64,000 bases of DNA from JBJYKD01 sp049310025 (lineage in GTDB: Bacteria; Bacillota; Thermosediminibacteria; Thermosediminibacterales; Tepidanaerobacteraceae), in the NCBI RefSeq assembly GCF_049310025.1, contig NZ_JBJYKD010000001.1, positions 62,001 to 126,000 of the forward strand, read 5' to 3'. This document shows, one piece after another, positions 57,614-64,000 of the stretch (positions within the stretch are counted from its first letter, which is position 1; the number at the start of each line of letters is the position of its first letter). The notes beneath the pieces were generated by a model. It saw only the letters and a program-made list of their open reading frames with translations. It made no database searches and was not told the DNA's origin. Both the position numbers and the translations under genes were made by a program.

Positions 57614-58579
57614 TCAAACTCTTCTTTGCTTATCCATAAGGACCGCGCCGACTATAATAAGGCCTTTTACAACCTGCTGCCAGTAAGCGGAAACGTGCAG
57701 CAAATCAAGACCGTTATTCAGAACTCCCATAATCAGCGCACCCACTACAGTACCCGGTATTGTCCCGATTCCGCCGTTTAAGCTGGTTCCCCCAATTACC
57801 GATGCGGCGATGGCGTCCAGTTCGTACCCGACCCCGGCCGTAGGCTGCCCGGCACTTAATCTAGAGGTCAGAAGTATACCGGCAATTGCGGTCATGAACC
57901 CGGCGTAAGTGTAGACCATTATTTTGTACTTATCAACATCGATTCCCGACACTACGGCAGCCTGTTCATTACCTCCGATGGCATAAATATATTTGCCGAA
58001 TTTCGTATGTTTTAAAAGCACATGTGAAATAACCGCCACTATAATCAATACATAAATTGGAAAAGGTACCCCAAACAAATAACCCCTGCCGATAAAATCG
58101 AACGCGCTTGAAAAATTCGTTATGGGCCTGCCATCGCTATAAATCAGTGCAAGGCCTCTTGCGGCTATCATCATGCCCAGTGTAGCAATGAAAGGGGGCA
58201 ACTTTCCTTTGGCAACAAGTGTTCCGTTTATAAAACCCGTCACTCCTCCTACCAAAATCCCTATTAATATCGGCACAATGAGCGGGTACTCATCCGGATG
58301 TGCGAAACTGGCACTTATAACAGAAACAAGGGCTATAACGGAGCCTGAAGACAAATCGATACCCGTGGTTATAATAATCATCGTGACGCCAAAACCGACT
58401 GTCGCTATTATGGAAATCTGTCTGACCACATTCATTAAGTTTCGCGGCTCCAAAAAATTGGGAGAAAGCACAGACATTATTACAACCATCAGAATAAAAA
58501 CAAGGGTCATACCGTAGCGCTGTAAATCGACTTTGAATTTTTTTTGGGTTTCCGCTTTAAACTCTATGTTTCTCTCCAT
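57614..58579 (-). CDS. Ribose-type sugar ABC transporter permease (inositol importer)
   Basis: This 321-residue RbsC/AraH-family permease has about ten membrane helices. It shows the conserved MIIITTGIDLSSGSVIALVS, VTGFINGTLVAKGKLPPFIA, TLGMMIAARGLALI and GGTSLNGGIGTIPGTVVGAL. It forms the membrane channel of the importer with the ATPase upstream. ATG at 58579 is favoured (GGGAGTGAG 7 bases upstream) over a TTG at 58597. It sits between the ATPase gene and iolI, so myo-inositol is the likely cargo. Confidence 0.9.
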   Translation of the reverse strand: MERNIEFKAETQKKFKVDLQRYGMTLVFILMVVIMSVLSPNFLEPRNLMNVVRQISIIATVGFGVTMIIITTGIDLSSGSVIALVSVISASFAHPDEYPLIVPILIGILVGGVTGFINGTLVAKGKLPPFIATLGMMIAARGLALIYSDGRPITNFSSAFDFIGRGYLFGVPFPIYVLIIVAVISHVLLKHTKFGKYIYAIGGNEQAAVVSGIDVDKYKIMVYTYAGFMTAIAGILLTSRLSAGQPTAGVGYELDAIAASVIGGTSLNGGIGTIPGTVVGALIMGVLNNGLDLLHVSAYWQQVVKGLIIVGAVLMDKQRRV

Positions 58580-58625
58580 GGAAACACTCACTCCCAACAG
58601 CGGTTTTTTTGCAGTTCAAAATGCT

Positions 58626-60131
58626 TTATTTTCTTCCTTCCAATCCTGTCGCGTATCTCATTATTTTATCCTGGGTCGCTTCATCCCTGGTTAATTCCCC
58701 TGTAACCCTGCCTTCGTGCATGACGATAATCCTGTCGCTCATGCCAAGCACCTCCGGCAGTTCCGAAGAAATCATAATAATGGCCTTACCTTCCCTGGCC
58801 AGACCGACCATGAGTCTGTGAATCTCGGCTTTTGCGCCCACGTCTATCCCTCTCGTGGGTTCATCAAGAATCAATATTTCAGGGCAGGTGAGCAGCCATC
58901 TGGCAATCAGAATTTTTTGCTGGTTGCCGCCGCTCAGCCTCTTTACGATCTGGTCTAAACCGGGTGTCTTAATCCTCAACTGTTCAATCATATTTTTACA
59001 TTCTTTATAAACTTTTTTACCATCCACTAAGAATCCTCTGACATAGTTGTCAACGCTTGCCATTATTATATTGTCTCTGACTGAAAGGGGTGAAAATAAA
59101 CCGGTCAATTTTCTATCTTCGGTTAACAGGCCGATTTTGTTTTTTATTGAATCTACAGGCGAGTTTATTCTTACTTTTTGCCCTTTTATATAAATTTCTC
59201 CCGCATCGGGTTTGGTAATGCCGAAAATACTCTCTACTACCTCCGTTCGCCCGGCACCCATTAACCCGGCTATTCCGAGGATTTCACCCCGGCGCACCGA
59301 GAAATTTATATTGTAAAACACTCCTCTTTTGGTGAAATTCTTTACCTCAAATATAACCTCACCTATCTCCACCTCTTTTTTCGGAAACATATGCTTTAAC
59401 TCTCTGCCAACCATCATTTCAATCAATCTGTCTTTTGTAATGTTCTCTATTCGCTCGGTGCCAACATATTCCCCATCCCTCAAAACAGTTACTTCATCGG
59501 CGATTTTGAATATCTCATCAAGTCTGTGAGAAATAAAGATTATCGATACGCCTTTTTCTTTTAATGAACGCATTATCTTAAACAAACGTTCAACTTCCTT
59601 TTCCGATATAGCCGACGTGGGTTCATCCATTATTATTAGTTCAGCATTATACGAAATAGCTTTTGCTATTTCCACCATTTGCATATTGGCTATGCTGAGA
59701 TCCTTCATTTTAGTTTTCGGGTCCAGCGTTATATCCAGAGCCTGCAAAAGCTTTTTGGTCTTTTCTTCCATTTCTTTATCATTAACAAGTCCGGTCCTCC
59801 CTCTGAGGGATTCCCTGCCCAGGAATATGTTTTCGGCGACGGTCATGTGTGGAATAGGGCTTAATTCCTGATGTATCATGGAAATGCCGCTGCAGATTGC
59901 ATCATGAGGTGAACGCAATTTAATTTCTTTACCTTTGAATTTTATTTTCCCGGAATCCGGAGAGTAGAGGCCGTTTAAAATTTTCATAAGGGTGGATTTT
60001 CCGGCCCCGTTTTCCCCCATTAAGGCATGTACGGTCCCTTTTTTGACTCTTAATTGCACATTATTCAGTGCCTTAACGCCGGGAAATTCTTTATTTATAC
60101 CTTCCATTTCCAGAATATACTCATCACCCAC
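58626..60131 (-). CDS. Sugar ABC transporter ATPase, two-domain (RbsA/MglA type)
   Basis: This roughly 501-residue protein has two fused ABC domains. The first has Walker A GENGAGKST near 42-50 and Walker B LIIMDEPTSAIS near 163-174. The second has a relaxed P-loop (GLMGAGRTE) and the signature LSGGNQQK. That layout is typical of ribose/galactose/inositol importers. It powers uptake with the permease downstream. GTG at 60131 is chosen for length and a GGGG site; the frame is open to 60197, but the extra 22 codons lie in the preceding hairpin region. Confidence 0.9.
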   Translation of the reverse strand: MGDEYILEMEGINKEFPGVKALNNVQLRVKKGTVHALMGENGAGKSTLMKILNGLYSPDSGKIKFKGKEIKLRSPHDAICSGISMIHQELSPIPHMTVAENIFLGRESLRGRTGLVNDKEMEEKTKKLLQALDITLDPKTKMKDLSIANMQMVEIAKAISYNAELIIMDEPTSAISEKEVERLFKIMRSLKEKGVSIIFISHRLDEIFKIADEVTVLRDGEYVGTERIENITKDRLIEMMVGRELKHMFPKKEVEIGEVIFEVKNFTKRGVFYNINFSVRRGEILGIAGLMGAGRTEVVESIFGITKPDAGEIYIKGQKVRINSPVDSIKNKIGLLTEDRKLTGLFSPLSVRDNIIMASVDNYVRGFLVDGKKVYKECKNMIEQLRIKTPGLDQIVKRLSGGNQQKILIARWLLTCPEILILDEPTRGIDVGAKAEIHRLMVGLAREGKAIIMISSELPEVLGMSDRIIVMHEGRVTGELTRDEATQDKIMRYATGLEGRK

Positions 60132-60161
60132 GATCAATACCCCATTTCGCATCACATATGC

Positions 60162-60214
60162 GGGAGAGGTATTTGCGCAAAATGTCATTTTACGCAAAGC
60201 GCTTACCCTCTCCC
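60162..60214. repeat. Long inverted repeat between the binding-protein and ATPase genes
   Basis: An inner near-perfect repeat TTTGCGCAAAATG-T-CATTTTACGCAAA (60172-60198) is enclosed by GGGAGAGG-TA and TACCCTCTCCC arms. In RNA this makes a hairpin of about 53 bases. Such stems after binding-protein genes usually protect the upstream message and reduce read-through. An AAGCGCTT core (60197-60204) also resembles half of a LacI-type operator. Confidence 0.8.
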
Positions 60215-60272
60215 ATTTTCCTTAAAAAGTTTATTATTACAGAAATTATAAGTTATTCAACCGAACCTTTTA

Positions 60273-61271
60273 TTATTGATATCTTTTTACATACTCGTCA
60301 GCTTTATCCGGGGTTACAAGCTCAAACGGGATCATGTATTCTTTTTCCACTTTTTCTCCTTTAGCGGCTTTTGCGGCGACTTCTATAGACGTCCTGCCCT
60401 GGCCTTTTGCATCCTGGAAAACTGTAAAATTCATTTTGCCCTTCTTTACAAAATCTATCGCTTCAGGTGTCGCATCAATTCCGGAAACTACTATTTTGCC
60501 TGTGAGGCCCGCATCCTCAATCGCTATAGACGCCCCTATCGCCATCTCATCATTGTGAGCGGCTACACCGTCGATTTTAATCTTGGACTGCAACCAGTTT
60601 TCCATTACTTCCATTCCTTTGTCTCTATACCAATCGCCGGTATTTTCTGCTACGATTTTAATATCGGGATAATCCTTCAAAATGTTCATATAACCCTGCT
60701 GCCTTCTGATTTCCGGTTCGTGGCCGTAAGAACCGTGAAGAACAACGATGTTACCCTTTCCTTTCAGGGCTTCGGCCATGGCCTTCATCTGGATTTCGCC
60801 CGCCTGCACATCGTCAGAACCCACATACGATACGGCCAAATCCTGATTTGCCAGCATTCGGTTCACGCTTATAAGCGGTATGCCCGCATCGTGAATGGAC
60901 TGGACCATAGGCTTTGCCGCTTCTCTATCAACCGCCATAAGGACAATAGCATCCACTTTCTGGGTAATCAGGTTTTCCGCCTGTTTTAACTGCTCGTTGG
61001 CATCATACTTTGCATCGTAAAAAAGTACTTCATACTCGTCTCCAAGCTTGCTCGCGGCCTCCTCCATGCCCTTCTTCATATAAACCTGGAACTGATCGCT
61101 GAAATCGCACAGCAGTACACCGATAACCTTTTTACTTTTAGCTTCTTGCTGCTGATTCTGGTTCTCCTGTTTCCCCTGACCTTCCTGAGATGCGGGTTTG
61201 CCACAACCCGCCAGCATGCTTATACTCAGTAAAACGATCACCACGATTGCAAATATCCTGTTTAATTTCAC
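60273..61271 (-). CDS. Ribose-type sugar-binding lipoprotein (inositol receptor)
   Basis: This 332-residue periplasmic-binding-protein type 1 receptor has a lipoprotein signal (VIVLLSISMLAGC) and a Gln-rich linker. The core begins KVIGVLLCDFSDQFQVYM, with AKYDANEQLKQAENLITQKV, VSYVGSDDVQAGEIQMK, and GVAAHNDEMAIGAS near the hinge. It captures the sugar or cyclitol outside the membrane for the ATPase/permease downstream. GTG at 61271 has GGGGG upstream. A long hairpin follows, consistent with higher expression of the receptor than of the rest. Confidence 0.9.
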   Translation of the reverse strand: MKLNRIFAIVVIVLLSISMLAGCGKPASQEGQGKQENQNQQQEAKSKKVIGVLLCDFSDQFQVYMKKGMEEAASKLGDEYEVLFYDAKYDANEQLKQAENLITQKVDAIVLMAVDREAAKPMVQSIHDAGIPLISVNRMLANQDLAVSYVGSDDVQAGEIQMKAMAEALKGKGNIVVLHGSYGHEPEIRRQQGYMNILKDYPDIKIVAENTGDWYRDKGMEVMENWLQSKIKIDGVAAHNDEMAIGASIAIEDAGLTGKIVVSGIDATPEAIDFVKKGKMNFTVFQDAKGQGRTSIEVAAKAAKGEKVEKEYMIPFELVTPDKADEYVKRYQ

Positions 61272-61397
61272 TCAGATCTACCCCCTTAGTCTGGTTTTCA
61301 GAGCTTGTCAAAAAGACCCTTCATCTACGGACCCGATTTAAACCACCCCTTTTATCACCCCCCTTTACTTATGCAATTACATTAAACAGGAATCAAT

Positions 61398-62417
61398 TTA
61401 ACTATTCACCAACCTTCCCGTGGACTTTCTTATTACCAGTTCTGTATCCAGGATAATTTTTTCGCCTGTGGCCCTTTCGCCCTTGATTCTCTTTATCAGC
61501 AGTTCTGTCGCAATATATCCCATTTTTCTCATCTGTTGGTTTACAGTAGTCAGCGGGGGATCTATCATTTCCGCAAACATGGTATTGTCATAACCTACCA
61601 CTGAAATGTCCTGCGGAACTTTAAGACCACAATGTCTTATGGCCCTAATTACACCCAGAGCTATCAAATCGTTTCCGGCGAAAAAGGCCGTCGGTTTACA
61701 GGGACCTTTTAATATATCCAAGGTTTTCCTAAAACCAAATTCAACCTTAAAATCTCCGTATCCGACCGCTTCGGGACATACCTTGAGATCCGCCTCTTCC
61801 ATTGCTTTCAGGTAGCCTTTTTCTCTCTCCAGGTTTACCTTGATTTGCGGGGGCCCCAACAGGCATGCTATACTTTTATGGCCCAATTCAATAAGATGTT
61901 TGGTTGCGATATATCCCCCTTTTACATTATCAGAACCTACGATATCTACCGGCAGGCCTTCAGAATCGTCGATATCCCTGCCTAAGAGCACCAGAGGCAC
62001 ATTTGCCTTTAAAAGTTTGATCACATTCTGGTCATTGTAATACGCCGAGGAGATTATAAACCCATCTATACTTTTCTGTTTTAAAAGGTTTATGTAAGTA
62101 GCTTCTTTTTCGGAGCTGTAATCGGTATTGCATATTATTATGTTGAAACCAAAATCATTGCTGGCATCCTCAACCCCACGCGCCAGCTCTGCAAAAAACA
62201 GGTTGGCAATATCGGGAATTAATAGGCCTAAAGTCAACGTGGATTTTTTAGTGAGGGCAGAAGCTATAACATTAGGGGTATAATTCAGTTCCTCCATTAC
62301 TTTTTTTACTCTCTGGCGGGTTTTTTCAGAAACGGCACCGCTGTTATTTAAAACTCTTGAGACGGTGGCAATGGAAACCCTGGCTTTTTTGGCTACATCA
62401 TAAATTGTCGCGGCCAT
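61398..62417 (-). CDS. LacI-family repressor of the inositol operon
   Basis: This 339-residue LacI/GalR regulator has an N-terminal HTH (IYDVAKKARVSIATVSRVLN near 5-24) and the hinge helix NVIASALTKKS. A periplasmic-binding-type effector domain follows, with LTLGLLIPDIANLFFAELAR near 60-79, VGSDNVKGGYIATKHLIELG, VVGYDNTMFAEMIDPPLTTV near 264-283, and TGRLVNS at the end. It heads the operon, 126 bases before the receptor gene, so it most likely represses import and breakdown until inositol or an early product binds. A perfect TGTAAGCGGTTACA site lies 60 bases upstream of its start. Confidence 0.9.
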   Translation of the reverse strand: MAATIYDVAKKARVSIATVSRVLNNSGAVSEKTRQRVKKVMEELNYTPNVIASALTKKSTLTLGLLIPDIANLFFAELARGVEDASNDFGFNIIICNTDYSSEKEATYINLLKQKSIDGFIISSAYYNDQNVIKLLKANVPLVLLGRDIDDSEGLPVDIVGSDNVKGGYIATKHLIELGHKSIACLLGPPQIKVNLEREKGYLKAMEEADLKVCPEAVGYGDFKVEFGFRKTLDILKGPCKPTAFFAGNDLIALGVIRAIRHCGLKVPQDISVVGYDNTMFAEMIDPPLTTVNQQMRKMGYIATELLIKRIKGERATGEKIILDTELVIRKSTGRLVNS

Positions 62418-62744
62418 ATCTAAACACTCCGTTTATAATTTTTGTTTTATATAAAATTGATACATTTGTAAGAAAAATGTAAGCGGTTACATTATGCTGA
62501 CTTTTTTAAACCCCTCTCAAAACCTTGCCGGAAAACAATTTGACGTCATTTTTCGCAATTTTCTTTTTTGTAAGGGGTTACAATTTAAATCGAAAAATAA
62601 ATCATTTTTATTTTAACTGTTTGTTTAGATTATTCTATATAAACTTAAAAAATCCTTCTTCTTTGATAAAAAATTTTTATTTAATTGGCTGTAAATAAAA
62701 GTAAAAAAATCTCCAATTCAACAAGATAAACCGTATAAAGGTCT
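62418..62744. other. AT-rich intergenic region upstream of the LacI regulator
   Basis: This 327-base region contains the LacI/cre-type operator (62477-62492), a TGACGTCA palindrome at 62541-62548, and otherwise AT-rich sequence. No clear -35/-10 pair, terminator hairpin or reading frame was found. Confidence 0.6.
62477..62492. promoter_or_regulatory. LacI-family operator / cre site
   Basis: ATGTAAGCGGTTACAT is a near palindrome. Its core TGTAAGCGGTTACA fits the cre consensus TGWAANCGNTNWCA at every position. It could bind the adjacent LacI regulator, CcpA, or both. hprK elsewhere in the window makes CcpA control plausible. Confidence 0.65.
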
Positions 62745-62960
62745 CTATTTCAACAGCTCCGATAATGGCTCGAACAGCGCCTCAATGGCTCTGTTGGGAT
62801 TGGGTAATTTTAATCCCATTACCTGCGGGATGCTTAAGGCCATACCGATTAACAGATATACAGTGAAGGCTACTAACTCCCGCCACATCTTTTTCTTTAT
62901 CAAGCCCGGTACCTCGAACATGATAATACCGGCAAACAATACCAACAGCAATACGATCAT
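62745..62960 (-). CDS. Small two-helix membrane protein next to Ger(x)C
   Basis: This 71-residue protein has two hydrophobic helices (MIVLLLVLFAGIIMFEV and LVAFTVYLLIGMALSI) joined by a basic loop, and a hydrophilic C-terminus (LPNPNRAIEALFEPLSELL). I do not know a named family; small membrane proteins like this occur near gerA-type germination genes. ATG at 62960 has GGAGGA 7 bases upstream; extra codons upstream would overlap the Ger(x)C stop. A role in spore germination is inferred only from position. Confidence 0.75.
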   Translation of the reverse strand: MIVLLLVLFAGIIMFEVPGLIKKKMWRELVAFTVYLLIGMALSIPQVMGLKLPNPNRAIEALFEPLSELLK

Positions 62961-63001
62961 GGTATCATCCTCCCTGAGATTCTCTTTTTCTATCCAGAAA
63001 T

Positions 63002-64000
63002 CTATTCTTCCGGGGTGCCGAGGGGTCTGGTTAAAAGGCCTATCTCCCGGACGTAAGCTTCCACTGTAATGTTTATCTCCGCCCGCCTGAACACCTCGTC
63101 CCACCTGTCTTCTAATTCCCGCCAGTCTTTTTTGAATCTCTGGTGAAAAGCATGGCCGAAGCCGAACACATCCACCCCATACTCATCGCGGGCTTTCCTC
63201 AGTGCCGCCGTCGCTCTCTTTTTGATTTCATCGGCCATTTCGCTTTCCAGAGCTTTTATCATTTCCGGTTCGGCCAGGTTCTGGCGGCTTTGCTGTTCCA
63301 CCATATCTCCTTCTGCCTTTATTTTAACGTTAAATCGCGGGTACTCACCGCCGCTTTCCGCTTCAATCCCCGTTTTTCCCCGCCTTATCCTGATGGATAC
63401 CTTTTTATCCGGCTCGTTCGGGCTGGGGACAGTAATTACTCCATCCATGGATTCACCTTTAAGCCACATCAGCCCCCTTGTTTCGTGGTCATCGAGCCAC
63501 CCGACAAGTTTGTCTTCTTTAAATATACCCACCCCCGAAATCATCACCTGCTTGTGACTCGGGGACCTGCTTTCCTGCCTGGGCCCCTGGGCAACCCCTG
63601 CTTCTTTAACCTCAACTCCGGTAACCGCCGGCTGTATCTCTTTGCTGGCCAGCATTTCCGCAAATTCCCTGAGCTGCACGGGATAACCGGTTCGCTTTCT
63701 TGTCAAAAAGCCTACTGCCTGGGCCGACGTCTTTTGCAGATCAGAATAGGTTTCTAAAAAGTCTTTTGCTTCTCCTTTGGCCACCATAATCCACATGGTC
63801 TCCCTGGGCTGCCTGTCCCGCTCAAAGAAATCCGTAACCATCTGCACTCCTTTTCTGGCCATTTGCTCTCCGATGACCAGAACAATGGAGTGACCCCAGT
63901 AAATATCCCGGGGGACCTTCATGGCAAGATACCTTTCGGCTTCTTCAATTGTTGCGCCTTCTGCTGAGACCACCAGGCTTGAAGATTCTTTCCCTATGTT
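63002..64000 (-). CDS. Ger(x)C family spore germination protein, partial
   Basis: The C-terminal 332 residues of a Ger(x)C-type germinant-receptor subunit are present; the start lies beyond the right edge. Recognisable parts are AEGATIEEAERYLAMKVPRD, YWGHSIVLVIGE, the FLTRKRTGYPVQ segment, an LKGESMDGVITV strand, and the helical end RATAALRKARDEYGVDVFGF with FHQRFKKDW. Ger(x)C proteins are lipoproteins of the spore inner membrane that work with GerA- and GerB-type subunits to sense nutrients. The gene shows the organism forms spores. Confidence 0.9.
   Translation of the reverse strand, partial: NIGKESSSLVVSAEGATIEEAERYLAMKVPRDIYWGHSIVLVIGEQMARKGVQMVTDFFERDRQPRETMWIMVAKGEAKDFLETYSDLQKTSAQAVGFLTRKRTGYPVQLREFAEMLASKEIQPAVTGVEVKEAGVAQGPRQESRSPSHKQVMISGVGIFKEDKLVGWLDDHETRGLMWLKGESMDGVITVPSPNEPDKKVSIRIRRGKTGIEAESGGEYPRFNVKIKAEGDMVEQQSRQNLAEPEMIKALESEMADEIKKRATAALRKARDEYGVDVFGFGHAFHQRFKKDWRELEDRWDEVFRRAEINITVEAYVREIGLLTRPLGTPEE

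Noticed and set aside
1..64000. CRISPR arrays, tRNA/rRNA genes, insertion sequences, prophage
   Set aside because: No evenly spaced repeats of CRISPR type, no cloverleaf or rRNA-like segments, and no transposase, integrase or phage genes were recognised on either strand.

Overview
The window looks like a chromosome segment of an anaerobic, endospore-forming Firmicute (class Clostridia), perhaps a thermophile near Thermosediminibacter or Tepidanaerobacter. The order-level guess is inference. Supporting signs are strong AGGAGG-type ribosome binding sites with many TTG and GTG starts, HPr kinase, GerW-like and Ger(x)C germination proteins, ferredoxin-linked 2-oxoacid oxidoreductase, two sigma-54 activators, and no respiratory genes. 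No rRNA, tRNA, insertion sequence or CRISPR array was seen. Most genes are on the minus strand.

Region 1 (1-12.4 kb): a YkuS-family fragment, an RlmI-type rRNA methyltransferase, two tandem MgtE magnesium transporters behind a structured leader, two related Gln-rich/coiled-coil proteins, a Clp-fold serine proteinase, a HAD phosphatase, an HDAC-fold deacetylase overlapping a hydantoinase-family protein, murB, a short GerW-like protein and a small frameshifted relic. Region 2 (12.4-24.5 kb): an orphan sugar-binding lipoprotein, D-amino-acid transaminase, a PHP hydrolase, phosphoglucose/phosphomannose isomerase, hprK, a DUF1540 protein, a secreted ComEC-like MBL hydrolase with a DUF3006 partner, an unknown membrane protein, an M29 aminopeptidase, and a two-gene aldolase/dehydrogenase unit behind an inverted-repeat operator.

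Region 3 (24.5-34.1 kb): a radical SAM activase-like gene and a MobB-like protein with an Fe-S motif, then a branched-chain amino acid fermentation operon: ptb, leucine dehydrogenase, buk and a four-subunit 2-ketoisovalerate:ferredoxin oxidoreductase. It has a clean sigma-54 promoter and the sigma-54 activator gene lies immediately upstream. The genes can convert Val, Leu and Ile to branched-chain acids plus ATP and reduced ferredoxin.

Region 4 (34.3-48.0 kb): an orphan hisD-like gene, then the least understood locus. A TRAP carboxylate transporter, a LarA/DUF2088-family protein, four unrecognised proteins, a MoaB-like protein and a dedicated sigma-54 activator form one tightly packed operon behind a perfect sigma-54 promoter. 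Three repeats at 10-bp spacing lie upstream of it as a possible enhancer. Divergent from it are a 2-hydroxyacyl-CoA dehydratase-family protein and a dehydratase-activase fusion. This is the best candidate here for an undescribed catabolic system.

Region 5 (48.1-64 kb): a tiny H/C-dyad caspase-like protein, thiN, a DUF155 protein, a phosphohexomutase, and a myo-inositol operon. The operon combines the Thermotoga-type route (iolG, iolM, iolN, iolO) with a Bacillus-type iolI, a ribose-type ABC importer and a LacI regulator. A truncated MalG-type permease relic sits at its end. The window closes inside a Ger(x)C germination gene.
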